64,000 bases of DNA from positions 108,665,554-108,729,553 of the forward strand of contig CM041083.1 in assembly GCA_023079485.1 (NCBI GenBank), in the 5' to 3' direction. Of the stretch, positions 32,240-45,627 are shown in pieces. The notes under the pieces are model-generated. The model was not told the DNA's origin. It saw only the letters and a list, made by a program, of their open reading frames with translations, and did not search any database. Origin of the DNA: Archilochus colubris (taxonomy: Eukaryota; Chordata; Aves; Apodiformes; Trochilidae). Made by a program: the position numbers and the translations under genes. Numbering within the stretch: position 1 is the stretch's first letter; the number at the start of each line of letters is the position of its first letter.

Positions 32240-33490
32240 CATAGAATCACAGAATCATCCAGGAAAGGGCCTCTGCGATCACCAGGTCCAACACTTCATC
32301 CACTGCCACTGTGGTTACCAGCCCATGGTACTGAGTGCCACATTCAGTCTCTTAAAAACCTCCAGGGATGGAGAATCCACCACCTCCCTGGGCAGCCCGT
32401 CGCAATGCTTGATCACCCTCTCTGTAAAGAATTTCTCTCTAATATCCAACCTAAACCTCCCCTGGCAGAGCTTAAGTCCATGCCCTCTTGTCTTACTGAT
32501 GGCTGCCTGGGAGAAGAGACCGACCCCCCCCTGCCTACCCCCTCCTTTTAGGTAGTTGTAGAGAGTGATGAGGTCTGCCCTGAGCCTCCTCTTCTCCAGA
32601 CTGAACACCTCCTGCTCCCTCAGCCCTTCCTCAAAGGACTTGTGCTGGATCCCTTCACAGCCTCCTTGCTCTTCTCTGGACCTGCTCCAGCACCTCAATC
32701 TCCTTCCTGAACTGAGGGGCCCAGAACTGGACACAGGACTCAAGCTGTGGCCTCATCAGTGCTGAGTACAGGGGCAGAATCCCTTCCCTGGATCTGCTGG
32801 CCACGCTGTTCCTGATACATGCCAGGATACCCTTGGCCTTCTTGGCCACCTGAGCACACTGCTGGCTCATGTTCAGCTTCCTGTCAATCCAGACTCCCAG
32901 GTCCCTTTCTGCCTGGCTGCTCTAAGCCACTCTGTGACCAGTCTGGAGCTCCCCGTGGGGTTGTTGTGGCCAAAGTGCAGGACCCGGCACTTGGCCGTGT
33001 TGAACCTCTTCCCATTGGAATCAGTCCAATTCTCCAGTCTGTCCAGGTTCCTCTGGAGAGCCCTCCTGCCTTCCAGCTGATCCACACTGCCCCCCAGCTT
33101 AGTGTCACCTGTGAATTTGCTAATGGTGGATCAATCCCCTCATCTAAATCACCAATGAAGATATTAAAGAGAGCTGGGCCCAGCATCAATCCCTGGGGGA
33201 CACCACTGGTGAGAGGCCACCAATTGGATCAGCACCGTTCAGCACCACTCTCTGGGGGCCTCCCGCAGTTCCTAACCCAGCACAGAGTGCTCCTGCCTGA
33301 GCCTTGGGCTGACAGCTTTTTCAGAAGAATGCTATGGGAAATGGTGTCAAAGGCTTTGCTGAAGTCCAGGTAGACGCCATCCACAGCCTTCCCCTCATCC
33401 ACCAGGAGGGTCACCTGATTATAAAAAGAGACCAAGTTGGCCAGACAGGGCCTGCTCTTCCAAAACCTCACCTTGCAACTCACCTGAAAC
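32240..33490 (-). mobile_element. CR1 LINE relic with reverse-transcriptase remnant
   Basis: The longest CR1 here, about 1.25 kb, antisense. Its 3' end is at about 32240 (CATAGAATCACAGAATCATCC). On the minus strand successive broken frames give KAVDGVYLDFSKAFDTISHS (RT motif region, 33492-33229), [20 protein letters not shown] (33085-32873) and [24 protein letters not shown] sequence (32870-32655). At least three frame breaks separate them, so it is dead. The 3'-end wording differs from the other copies, suggesting another CR1 subfamily. Confidence 0.94.
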
Positions 33491-34349
33491 ATGAGCTTTC
33501 AGCCTATTTTGAGTGCTGTTTTGTGCCTGATAGTAATTGCACCCAGCTGTTTCCCTTTGGCTGAGCCTGTGATTCCCAGACTCGGCATGGGAGAGTCCCA
33601 GAGGAGCCAGGGTGTAGTTGCAAACAAGTTCCTGACCTCTGTAAAAAAGTTTATGTTATTCACAAGAAGTGGAGGAGTTTTCCTCTCATGGTGCTCAAGT
33701 TAAGCTCAGAGAATGTGGCACAGAAAAGCTATGACCTGACTCACCTCCCTGTTGCTACTGTGGTTTTTGTTCCTGCAGCTGCTGAAGGAAGGTTTTTGTT
33801 TGTTGTGCTGTTTTGTTTTGGGTTTTTTTCCAATTTTTTTTTTCCTCTCTCCCAGGGGCTGCCCTTTATCTTCCTCAGGAACAGTTGGTACTCTCAGTGA
33901 ATCTAATTCACCTGTTTGTTTTCCATACCCTGTGTGCTCCATAAGCAGTTCCGCTTGGGCGGTTAAGTTCAAGTGCTCTGTCACGCTGGCTCCCCAGGGA
34001 CTGAGCCTGTACAGGCAGAGCGACCCACCCGCTAAAATCCAGCTGCCTAGAGAAGACTTGACTAATTTTCCTCTTAAGAAAAGAGTTTTTCACTCATTGG
34101 CAGGGGACAGAAAACACTTATTTTCTATTCCAAACAATCATTCCAAGAATGATTGTAAAGCCAAAGAAACAGTTAGGGGTATTCAGAATAGGAGGAGAAG
34201 TGATATTGAGTTAGGTGGCTGAACTTATTGAACTTAGCATCAGAACACTTTACTGAAAGCTCATCATAGGGAGGTTTGTAAAACCAATCACCTATGCCTA
34301 TGTTTTCCATCTAGTATTGTTATATTTTTATACATCTAGCATTTGTTAT
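33491..34349. other. Intergenic unique DNA between CR1 copies
   Basis: A 156-codon plus-strand frame (33752-34222) is present but starts in a T-rich tract and has no recognisable family. It is treated as chance. Confidence 0.45.
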
Positions 34350-34585
34350 ATTATTAGGTTAGGCATTAGGTAAAAAATTGTTTCCTGTGAATGTCGTGAT
34401 ATGTTGGAACAGGTTGCCCCAGGAAGTTGTGGCTGCCCTCTCCCTGGAAGTGTTCAGGGCTGGGTTGGATGGGGCCTTGAGCTGCCTGACCTAATGGGAA
34501 GTGTCCCTGGCCCGTGCAGAGGGGTTGGAACTAGATCATCTTTAAGGTCCCTTCTCACCCTAGCCATTCTATGATATGATAAAAT
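34350..34585 (+). mobile_element. CR1 3'-end relic
   Basis: GGAACAGGTTGCCCCAGGAAG, TGGATGGGGCCTTGAGC, GGAACTAGATCATCTTTAAG and TAGCCATTCTATGATATGAT are CR1 3'UTR hallmarks. About 235 bp, plus orientation. Confidence 0.92.
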
Positions 34586-35030
34586 GATTAATTGTTATAA
34601 TTTTATTGAGCATGATGTATTCTTGGGGTGCTGATGGTGTTCTCGTTTATATTCCAAGCTACCATAGTGATCTGTTGTAAGAGGGGAAGAAAACCACAAC
34701 TAGGTGCTTGAAGCTTCCTTGGCAAAATATCTATACTTTTTAAAGTGTAGAATTAGGAAAATCTACAGTGCTTGTAAGATATTCTAGAAAGTCTGAAAAA
34801 AGAATTTAAGGGTGAGTTATGGTACAATTTTTATAGCTTAGTGAAATAGGCATTGATCTGTGAGGCTTTATGCTAGGAAAGGTGATGTGGGCTCACTTGG
34901 ACATTTGACAGTTTTAAAAGTTGTGTGTGAAATACCAATGATAAAAAGAACTGGTTTGGGAAAATATGTGAATAACAGACATGTTTTGGTGTAGGTAGTA
35001 CTAATAGCTGAGCTTTACCATTTCACACAT

Positions 35031-35240
35031 TGGCAGAGTAGCAGTTAGAGCATTGCTCTGAGACTCGGGAGATTTGGGACATATTTTCAGCCCTGCGTTT
35101 GGCCTGCTGATAGGCTTCTAATTATCCTATGTCTAGGTTTCCCCATCTTAAAAAGGCAAGAATGAGACCAACACCCTTTATAAGCAGCTTTAAATTCTTT
35201 TGATGAAACACACCTTATTAATAGCAATGGTGCCTTCTTA
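35031..35240 (+). mobile_element. MIR-type tRNA-derived SINE relic
   Basis: Starts with a tRNA-like head, GTAGCAGTTAGAGCATTGCT (degenerate A box), then CTGAGACTCGGGAGATTTGG and a decayed B box (TTTTCAGCCC). The body includes GTCTAGGTTTCCCCATCTTA (MIR: CTCAGTTTCCCCATCTGTA). The tail CTTTATAAGCAGCTTTAAAT...TTTGATGAAACAC resembles the amniote MIR end (TTGTAAAGCGCTTTGAGATC...TGATGAAAAGC). Order of all parts is conserved, which supports the call. Confidence 0.72.
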
Positions 35241-36334
35241 TACATGTTGCTGTTAAAAAAAAATAATTGTATATTCACAAATGTCAGCCAAATTATTGTA
35301 ATGTGCAAATGTCTATGGGGAAAACAAAGGAGAGGAGGATGATCACACCTCCTCCATCATTGCTGTAGGAAATGAGATAATCTAGACTTGCCTTCTAGGG
35401 TCAGAATAGCAATATTAGTTAGAGGTGCTGGTCCATAGCATTGAGGTCTGTCACTAAACTGATAGAATCAGCAGAGATCATAGACTGAACAGACCTAGAG
35501 CATGAACCACCACCTCAGCCAGCTCTGAAAGTGCCCCTTCAAGTGGAAGGCCTCTCTTCCTTCAGTTTAAACTTGGGCCATATACTGGCCTGATATACTG
35601 GGATAGATCTCCCAGATATTCAAGTCAGAGGTACCTCTGCAGGTCTGAGACCCCAGCCTGCCACTTACTTGCCACATACAGATCTTTATGTCTGCCTTGA
35701 ACTTGAAGTGATCTGTCTTGTGCATAGATGCAAGGATCTTGCCCAATGAACATATTGCAGCATTTTGTGTTAGACAGATGTCTCAGCAGACTCTGGTTAC
35801 ATATTAGGGCTACAGCTTACTCATTACCACAAGAGGGAAGCCAATACTAATAATATAACTTTATTCATGTATTAACCATGATTATTGTGGCAATGTTTTT
35901 ATCCATTTTAAGGCTGTTGCATGTCTCCTCTTTGCTTGTAGCAAACTTGTGTTTGATCATATGTCAGAAACTAGAAAACATTCTTCCACATTCCATTTGC
36001 TCAATGTCCTGTGTAATGACTTGCAGGGATTTGCCTGTCTTGTTTGAATGGCAAATACATAAACCTGAAAGAGAAAGTTGGGACGAAACTAAGCTGGTTG
36101 CTTTCTTAGCAAGTTGAAGAAATCCACATGTAAGTAAAGAGAAGTTTGGTGAAGATGGTGTTTTCCCTCGTTTCGATGAGCATGAGAAATTACAGACTAT
36201 TCTAGAAGTCATAGATATAACTATTTCTAGTAGCTCTTCCTCCATAGTAATGACGGATTAATTCTGCAAGTCTTCTGACTCTTTCTAGCCTATTTTGCAA
36301 TGTCTGTGAGCACCTTCTCTATGGATTCATTTAT

Positions 36335-36415
36335 TATGTCAAGCCTGATCTCATTCTGCTGCAAAACAGAGCAACTCCACTGATTTCAGGAACTTCATTG
36401 AATCACTTATCTTGT
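36335..36415. repeat. Fragment of an old palindromic amniote repeat
   Basis: AAGCCTGATCTCATTCTGCTG, then GAGCAACTCCACTGATTTCA and GAACTTCATTGAATCAC, resemble the repeat whose core reads GTAACTCCATTGAAATCAATGGAGTTAC. Divergent. Family name not certain. Confidence 0.4.
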
Positions 36416-37399
36416 GGTATGGTATGTGTGAAAGTCACCCTTGTTCAGATCACAGCTAAAGGTTTAAATCTCATAGGTGAATGTTTGGCATTCCTTTTCA
36501 CTTGGCAGCCAGATGTTATAATATGCGCTCTGCCTTTTGAAAAATATCTTTGTAAAGTGGTGAAAGCAGTGCTTTTGCAAAAGGGAATTTTCAAAATAGT
36601 CTTGGTGTAACACAGAAACTGGATGGGGATTCATCAACCAAATTTCTTTGGTTGGTGATTTCCTGGTCTGTCTTCTAGAATGCTGTGAGATATAAATATA
36701 TGTAAGTCACTGTTCAGAAGATTTCTGTAGAGCATTGCTCACATATGACACTGGTTAGAGATCATAATTCTTGGTTTTGGGAAGTCACGATTTCTGGGGA
36801 ACAGAAGTGCGAAGCCAAAAGCAGTGCAGAAAAACACATGTGTTAAGGCTTCCTATCAAGACCCCTAGGGTGTTGCCTGCAAGTGCAGGACAGGGAATCA
36901 GGGCAAGGTTGTGAAAGTCACAGACATAGATTGCAGTCCCCAAAGGACATTTGCATAACTAGATTCTTTGTTAATTTTTTTTTTCTTAATACTTTAGGAG
37001 CATTTTGAGTATTTTGTTCTCCACACCACTGCTCCCCCTTTACAGCAATCTCAGAGTGCTTTTCTACAGATGATCTTGGTCTCAGAGAAATTCCCAAGTT
37101 TAAAAGGGGGACATAGATGCAAATATCACTATGGCCCAAGTGGGCAGACACCTTTCACAGGCGCTCATGTTACATTGTTGTTCAGATAATCCCACACTAA
37201 TTTTCTTTCTTCTTTCCCTCCAATGCTGTTTGAGGCCCCAGTCTGATGTATATATATGCGTGTGGTTAACTCTAAGTACCTGAGCAGTCACACTGCCTCC
37301 AGTGAGAATGTTCACATGACTAAAATCATGCACTTGCATAGGGATTTCCTGAATGAAGGGCACACAAGGAAATGACCAGGTTAAAAATAATGGTTTGGT

Positions 37400-37446
37400 T
37401 TTATCCCTGATGTAATGCCTTTGACACCAGTGGAATTATACAGGGC
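37400..37446. repeat. Fragment of the same old palindromic repeat
   Basis: TTTGACACCAGTGGAATTAT followed by ACAGGGCTGA matches the pattern TTGACTTCAGTGGAATTACACCAGGG. Short and tentative. Confidence 0.35.
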
Positions 37447-37517
37447 TGACATGGATCCAACACATCCAAACAAAGGACTCCTTCACCTGTCAGTTTCCAT
37501 ATCTATTTTCATGGCGT

Positions 37518-37541
37518 AATCAAAGTCAATCAAAGTCAATC
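37518..37541. repeat. 10-bp tandem duplication
   Basis: CAAAGTCAAT occurs twice in direct succession with AAT before it. Confidence 0.85.
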
Positions 37542-38719
37542 CTCCTTTCCCCATGCTTGGGTGGCTGAAGCTGGGGGGAATTCAGATCACATTGCAACAT
37601 CAGGAGCTGCTCTCCTCCAGGACGGCATCTCCCCAGGTCCCAGGCATGTTTGCCCTGCAGAGCTGTTATGCCCATGGAGCTTCACCAAGCCTGTATTCAC
37701 CATGTCATCATTGACCAGCCACTGCTAGAGAGGGTCTTGCCTCTCTTCCCACTTACCTGTTCCTGGCTGAAGCTGAGCCATAAAGGTGGCCTTAGCAGGA
37801 GCTGCTGGTCTTGGGGCAACAGCCCCTCTTGTCTTGCTTGGTGCCTCAGTTGCTTCTCTGTTTTCTGCACCAGGGTTGCTTTGTTCTGTGTGGGTATTAA
37901 ATGCTCCAGATGAATGCTCACATTTGGAAACAGCTGGTAGGTAAACATTAAAAAAACCCAACCAAACAAAGGTTGTTAGGCTTAGAAGAAACCTCTCTTA
38001 AAAGAAGGCTTTCTTCCTCCTTCCTGTGGCTGTCATGGCCCATACCCATGCTGTAGCTCTGACCTGGGACCTGTGTGAGGATGAATTCTCACCTCCAGCT
38101 TCTGTGCAGCCCATCTGGGGTTTTCTTCAGATCACCAAAGGCGTACACCATCTACTGCCTGTCTACTCAGTAATATGGGATAGACCTTTGAAGGTCAGAA
38201 GTTAGGGGCTCAGGACAGAGAGGAAAAATACCCATCTGAAAGCACAATGCTGAATAAACAACCTCCAGCATCCAGGGCTCATGACCACTTTTGACAAGAT
38301 CTATCTTTAGTTATAATAGTGAGTCACATCGTTGTGATCTGGCTTTACGGTTAGTTTGAGGCATGAGCCAGGCCATGGGATTGAGAGCGAGAGCAAGAGC
38401 ATCATGGGATGTAGCTGTAAAATTCCACTACTCTCTACTCTCTAAATCAGGTTTGAAGAGCATTAAGAAACAGGAAGCGTGGGGGGTGGGGGGAGGTATT
38501 TTTTCAGCGGAAAATTATTGCAGCACACGGTGCATCATGATGTAGTTCATCATCACAGGGAGAATAATAGGAGAGATGTGATAGCAATTGGAGATGGCCA
38601 TAATAGACTTGAGCAAAGCACACCTCTCCCCTCCACATCATTCTGTGTGCAAAGTGTCACGTCTAACCCACCCCACCAGCCACTACAAGCTAATGCAGGA
38701 TTTTCTTGGATGGTGCTGC

Positions 38720-38732
38720 GTTGCTTAGCAAC
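38720..38732. promoter_or_regulatory. Perfect 13-bp palindrome, RFX X-box-like
   Basis: GTTGCTTAGCAAC is two inverted GTTGC half-sites around a 3-bp centre, the arrangement bound by RFX factors (GTTGCYNRGCAAC-type). A further degenerate half-site follows (TTGCTAGGCAGC, 38734-38745). It lies in an intergenic region, so any role would be as a distal element. Confidence 0.45.
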
Positions 38733-39027
38733 ATTGCTAGGCAGCATGCTATACATCATGCACGGTGCTGGCTACTACAGTGTAGCAAGGCTGCTCCCAG
38801 TTATTTTTCTCTGCTATAAAATATTAATTTTCTGCTCACCAGCAGATGCGGCACCAGGAGGTTGAGGGATGCTCCCTCCCGGATGGACACGTGCAGCTCC
38901 TGTTGACTAATGGGAATCACAAGCAGCCCCAGGTTCAGCTGAGATCCTGGTATGTAAAATGTGGGTATGTTTCCTGATATATAAACATTTGCCATGCCTG
39001 ACATGGAATAAAAGCTGGGTTTAACAT

Positions 39028-39052
39028 ATGTAAACAAACAAACAAATAAATA
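39028..39052. repeat. (AAAC/AAAT)n simple repeat
   Basis: TAAACAAACAAACAAATAAATA. Confidence 0.8.
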
Positions 39053-42000
39053 GGCTGTGAAGGTGATGTGACTGAAGAAACAATACATGTAACATACACC
39101 CCCCTACACTATTTTTTCTTTGACTGGCACAAGCAAATCCTGTTGTGAGAACAGCGTGCTTGTGTACATAAGGAGGGGGGACATTTACTTGACATTCATG
39201 GATATTTTTGAGGCTTCTCCACACCATGGCATTGTTGGATGAGAGCTCGTATCACAAACACCAGTGGTGGTTTTTTAAACTGAGGAGTGTGATTTCGGTG
39301 GAAGCTGCCTGCCAAGCCCCCTCCCTGAAATGATTGCATAACCAGCTGTTGCATGCAGACACACACAAAAAGAAAAAACAATCCTATTCTACAAGAAGCT
39401 GAGGTATTATTACAGAAGGCAAACAACAGAGAGCCCAGTCCCCACAGCTACAGAGAAGGTGGCAACTGCAGCTTGCTTCAGGTGTGCAGACACAGAACTA
39501 GGAGCTGTCTTGTCTAAGGGCAAAAGAGGCCTCTGTGAAGCATCTATGCAGGGCAGGATTTGAATAATTCTGAAATCTCTGCACCTAAAACGTTCACTTT
39601 TTTGGACTTACTGTTAGCAGGTGGCAAGAAGGGAGGAATGCAAAAGAGCTGATAAAAGGCAGCAGATAGTTGCTGGCATCAGAATGCCGTGTTTTTCTTC
39701 TGCACATCAGCAGACAGACTCATTGTATGAGCCAAGCAAAGAGGGAAGCAAGAGGGGAAAACCACACTGTCAAAACGCACAACGGTTTGTGAGATGAACA
39801 GCTGCATTGCCCTTTGTTTACACTTGCAGATATGGCAGCACTGATGGAGTCAGCAAAACTGCGTTTTGTCTGACAACTGCTTTTGAAGAGAGCATGAGTG
39901 TAGTTTTAGCTAAACCCATCCTATTGTAGGCACATCTTAGAGCAACGTGGGGTGTATAGTGGAACCAGATAAAACAGATTTTTCTAGAAGAGGGTGGTAT
40001 GTCTTCACACTACAGATCCAGGATGAGTACAGTGACTGCAGCTTCATACAGAAGCTGTTCCCGTGGCACTCAATGGCACTTGTCCAACAGCAGAACAAAG
40101 ACAGCAACAGAACTTCCATTTCAGGTTTTTCATCAAATTGCGGCAGACTGAAGTGAATTCAGCGCCAAAGTCTCAGCTCCTCCGTGAGGTTTCTCTGCCT
40201 GTGTTTGTATGTAAGGACAGTTTAATCCTAGAAGAATTTTAGAATTTGCACTTTGAGTAGTGTAGGTACAGCACTCCTAGTACTTTGGAGTGAAAGCTAC
40301 TACTAATATGGGCAAAATGTAATCCCTTGAGGCACAAGTGTCATCTACAAGCTTGCCCTGCTTTTCCAGCCATTTTTCCTGATATAATAAAAAAGTGTAT
40401 TTATAATTTTTTTTTTAACCTGGAGGACCTTAATTGGAATGATTGGCCATTTTTATTGCTAGATCTTTAGCAAGATATTACTTCCATAAAATTTTTCAGC
40501 AGCAGCCACAGTAAAATTTAAGGTTTGCTGAGTCTCAGCATATGCTTGCGAATCTTTCTGTCACTTCATAAAGCCTCTCAGCACTGATCACTTGAAAATT
40601 GACAGGGCTACTCTACTTTTGGTGAATGAACACCAAGCAAATACAAGGCCTGTAGCTGTATGCATTCACCAATATCTCCAGGAGTGACCCAAGTCTTCCC
40701 CTTATTATTCAACTAGAGGAGTGAACTGCTTCAGAAAGAAAGATGCCTGTGAGAGGCAGAGGAATTCCAGAGCCAGAACAGGTCTAGGACTGCCATGGTG
40801 CCTTGCCTGGTTCCTGCCAACACAAGGACTTAGCAACAGAAAGGTATGACACTCCAACTTAGCCCTTCCTGCGGGCTGAGAGTCATCACAGCAAAACTGA
40901 AAAGATAAATTAGACCTAACCACAGGAAGGTGCTGAATAAAGCACATGCAAGCCTCTAAGTCTGTACAGAATAGTGTTATGTTAGGCAGGACTGAAAAAA
41001 GAAACAGGCTAATCTCTAATGAAATTGGAAAAGAAAATAGCCAAAGGACTTTTTGTCTCAGTGAGTTTCATGGTAAACACCCCTCAGTTTTCAGTATCAT
41101 TAATATACTATTATTATGACTACTGTTAAGCAGTAGCCTCACCCACTTTTGTCCCAGTTTTATAGGCATGCCTCAGCATTTTACAAGTTGGAGGTTGTGC
41201 TAGGAGCTGGAAATACTTCATTACCCCCTGACTTGAAGAGAGGATCCATTAATTCAGTTTTGTAGGGATCTGATTGTGAGAAAGTAAGGGAGGAGGCTGC
41301 TACAAACTGTATTGTAGTTACTGTAAAACTGTAATTATTTTTAAAGAAGAGGCAATATTTCTCTCCTACTTCCTTAAACTGGTCATCACAGCTTCTTTTT
41401 TCCCCCTTTCTTCCATATAGTAAGAAATAAGGTTTGGTTCATGCTACGGGAGATGTCTCAGTCTCTTTTCTCTCCAAATAACTCAGGGTCAATATAATCT
41501 GAAAAACAACCCCAACAGAACAAACTTTTCACAGATAAACCCATAAGAACTGAATCCAGTGATGGTCTCCTCCAAAACTTATTTGCATGTTTCCCTTCAC
41601 TTTATATCTATCTAATATGTGTGGATAAAGGACAGCATGTAGTTATGTTTAGAAGCAGATCTCTTCTGTAAAGATATGGACAAATACATGGTATGTCAGA
41701 GAGGTTACATGTCACCTGTTTTACCTGAAAGAACTGTTGAAATGAATGTAATTGGGGGGAAAAAGTGAAAACCAGCATTTAATAAGAATTAAGTGCCTTT
41801 AGATAGGGTGTGTAGCTAGGGGTATGGGTCTCCCTGACTCTCTCTGATGCTTAAAAAAACAGTATAAAAGTTATGAGCCAAATTCCTGATAATGGATAAG
41901 TGAAAGAAGGAGACAAGCCTCATCATTTGCCCACTTGCACATGTCTTTCAGGACACACTTTTAATTAAACAGTCATCAGCAATTTGTTCACAAAATATCC

Positions 42001-44269
42001 ATCTCATCAACTTGAAGCAGGTGGTGACTGAAATAGTGTTTTTAGATTCCTGTCTGTTAAGGTGAAAGTGTGATAGAAATGCCTTCAAGAAACATCACAG
42101 TGAAAGACTGGAAGCATAGAAATAGAGTATAATGAGAAGTAAGGAGCCAAGTAGTAAAGACAAAATGGAAAATTCAGCTTGTTCTTTAGCTCAGTGCTAT
42201 GGGTCTTGAGCACTGAATGTGGTAGGTACTCTCAGATAAAAAGAATATCTGATCCTATGATAAAAGGATATAATATTTTGAATGCACTAAATGGTTAGTT
42301 AAAACTATTTGGACCACCATGACCATCTCACCTGCAAAATTCAAACTATTGATCCTCAAACTACAGTTCCTTCCTTCACCCTCTGATTACCATTTGAGCT
42401 GTTATGTTTGTGACTTTGCTGTGATCATAGTCTTTTGATGCTTATTTTAAAAGTGTTACCTGCATTTTGCCTTTCAGTTTTGATTTGATGTTGCAGGATA
42501 GACAACCCAGGTTTGCTTACAAAGATGTGCACAAAGGCTTTGTATGCAGTTATATTCTAACTATTGCTAGAAGCAGACTCCTGTTTATGATGGTTTGATT
42601 TTTTAATATTTGCTTTTATTTTTATGCATTTTTAATTTTATTTTGGTATTTATTTATATTATATTTCAAATGGTAGTGAACTGGCAAATTAACAAAAAAT
42701 TGTGGGTTCACTTGCTTGGGTTTTTTTTGTTTGTTCATTTGTTGTTTGAAGGAGCAGTCTTCCTAAGCAGAGAAGAAAAAGTAATCAGGATTTTTGTAGA
42801 TGTAGACATTTCAAGACTTTATTCCTTTTTTAGATGAGGGGAAAATTAAAATAAAAATAGTACAACTCCTTCCTTTATTCAGTAGTTTTTAATACCAGAG
42901 CCCTAAAAGCTGGTTTGGAAGATGAACATGCATTACAGAAATATCTAAGCATGTATTTTTTTGCCCTGGTCCTGGATCAGTGACAGTAACACCCTCCTGG
43001 ATATTTTTCCAACACACAGGAGGCTGCTGCTTGCTGGTTTATAGATGTTGGGGCCATTTTGTTTGCTCCTTAAAATTGTGTTAATGCTGCTGCCATCTCG
43101 CAGTATGAAACGGTGCTGTTGCTACGAACTAAGAATTCACTGAAAAACTCAGTTATTGAAAAACAGTTACATAAATCTTCCTGATTTGTGAACGTAGCTG
43201 TACTGATCAGAGGTTATAGCAGCACTACCAGAGCTTACTCTCTTGTCAATAAATCTGTTGTTTCAGTCTGGGTGAGTAATGTGATCTGGCTTTTGATATT
43301 ACACTGTTGTTCTGCGTAGTAACGTTTGTGCTAAGGTGTAACGTGAGCCCATGGTTGACAGCATGTCAATTAAAGCAATGCCAACCCATGCTTTAGTCAG
43401 CATGTCATTCTGCTCCTTACTCGAACAAATTGTACATCCTTGTAATGTATGTTATGTAGTCAATGCTTTTTTCCTGCTTTTTAGTTCTGAAAAAGAGAGA
43501 GTTTGATTCTGATCTCACGAGGCACGTAGAGTTCACTGGGCTGAGATGCCCCAGGAAGATCACAGGTAACTCAGTTAGAAATGTTGCAGCTGCCTTGCTC
43601 TTAACATTGGAGAATGGTCTGAAGAACTAACCTGTGGTTCAGTTTACACAGCAGTCATTCTCTTGCAAGCCTATTCACTTTGTTGGTGTTAGGAAGACAG
43701 AAGGAAGACAGAGAGGATGACAAAAGTTTCCAACTCCTTTCCCAGGCTCCCTGTTGCATAGACAGCCTAGAATTTCTTGTCACAACGTCTTCCCCTTGAT
43801 GACCTTTGTCATCCTGCTTCCAGCCTTGACAATCCACTAAAATCCATGTTAAATTCTACAAGTCACAGGAAACAGGGTTGGGAAAATCTATTTGCTCATC
43901 AGCCCCTGTCACTGCTTAGCTGCTTCTCCACAGGATGCTGTCAAATGTTTTTTCCAGCTGATGTTTAACTGGCCAGATTAAACATTCCCATGTGGGTTCC
44001 TGTTGAAGGGGGGTGCCTATTGCAATAAAAGCTGTGAATATCCTTGCACTCAGCTAGCCTTCTCTGGGCTTTGCTGCCTTGTTGGAAGGTGCCAGCAATG
44101 GGAAATCAATACAGAACATGTAAAATTGCTGGCCAGAAGTTTGGAATAACTTCTGATGCATAGAAACAAGATAAAGACCCCATTTCCGGGAGAATTTTTT
44201 TCAGTATTTAAATTTAAACTGAGTTAATTTGGGAACAGATAGTTCTAGAATGGACATTTCTGTTTCCAG

Positions 44270-44293
44270 GACACACACACACACACACACACC
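44270..44293. repeat. (CA)n microsatellite
   Basis: Twelve uninterrupted CA units. Confidence 0.95.
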
Positions 44294-44704
44294 AGATTAA
44301 ACAAAAATGGGCATGAATTTCTCAATCAGCTAAAATGTCCCTGGCCATATGTATTGGCATTCTGACATCTCTTTCCACACAAAACTAACTCTGGATTTAA
44401 GAATGCGAGTATTATTTGCTTAAAGTTAAGCCTAGAAATAAATCTTTTCAGGATCCAAATATTTTTAAATATCTTGGGGCTCTGATGTTCGATAGACTAG
44501 ACAGAATAAGGCTTTCAAATTTCAGGTTTGTAGTTATAATTAACTGTTAGGACAGAGAAAATAATTCACTGAATTTGCTTCAAATTTTTTCCTTCATTTT
44601 TCAAAGATGTTGTATGGACAGGTTCTACAGCTGCAGAATTGTAGAAAACACTGCAACAGTGATGATGGTTAACAACTGGAATGGTTTGAGTGCTTATCAG
44701 ATGT

Positions 44705-44742
44705 AAAGCCATATAAAGGACTAAAAGCCATATAAAGGACTA
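44705..44742. repeat. 19-bp tandem duplication
   Basis: AAAGCCATATAAAGGACTA occurs twice head to tail without mismatch, so the duplication is recent. Confidence 0.9.
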
Positions 44743-45627
44743 AATAACAGCTGCTAACATATGGTCAAAACAAGGAAATATAGGTCAGATTTTTAGAAGA
44801 TTTTTTAAACAGGATTTTAAGAGAATTTGTTTATTTCCAATAGAAACATAACAGTTAAAACCTCCCACTGTTTCTGTGTGTGCAACATCTCATCCAAAAG
44901 CAGGACTGTCACACATCCATTCTTCCACCCAGAAACTTTGTGCTGTCACAAGAAGAAGAAGGTGGTAAGCATCCACCCTGAACTTCCAGCTGCTGGGCAG
45001 GTGTCCCAAGTCTCCAGGAGATGGCCACAGTCCCTGTGCAGAATAACTCTGCAAAGGATGTGTGCTGCATCTATAGTGTCATGTGGGGCTGTGCTAAGAA
45101 CCTTTCTTTTAGGCTGCAGGATTGATCTGTGAGCTTTGCATGATTCTGTTGTGGTGAAATTTCCCAGGTGGAGGAATGGGAGACCGAGGTGGATGAGTGA
45201 GTAGAAAAAAGGCTGTGTGTATCTTTTCATTACCCCCAATGACCAACAGGTGAAAAAATCACCGAAGAGCCATATTTTTACACACAGTACCTGTCAACAT
45301 GCAGTTTGTGAGCTGCTTATTAATCTGTGACTGTTCCTATGCAGCCATGGAAAGCTGTTTAAAGAAAGTGAGCCCGCTGGTATGGGATTTGAATCACTTT
45401 ACCTCCAATGGAAATTTTCTAGAGGTGCAAACTGGGAAATCTTGAAAAAAACCCTATTATGTAGAATTAGACTTAAATGTAAAATGCTGGAGCAAACCAA
45501 GGTGGCAGACATTGCAGTGCTTGTTTGCAGAATTTGAGTTTTGGCACAATTTGATGTTGTTTGATGCAGTTTTCTGTTTACTCTGCAGAGAGTTACATGC
45601 ATATGTATGGATGCCACTGATACTTTC

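Noticed and set aside
32315..32743. 142-codon minus-strand frame as a gene
   Set aside because: It lies inside the antisense CR1 copy and reads as decayed CR1 ORF2/3'UTR.
33752..34222. 156-codon plus-strand frame
   Set aside because: Starts in a T-rich stretch giving a Leu/Phe/Cys run. No splice context, no homology recognised, and minus frames overlap it.
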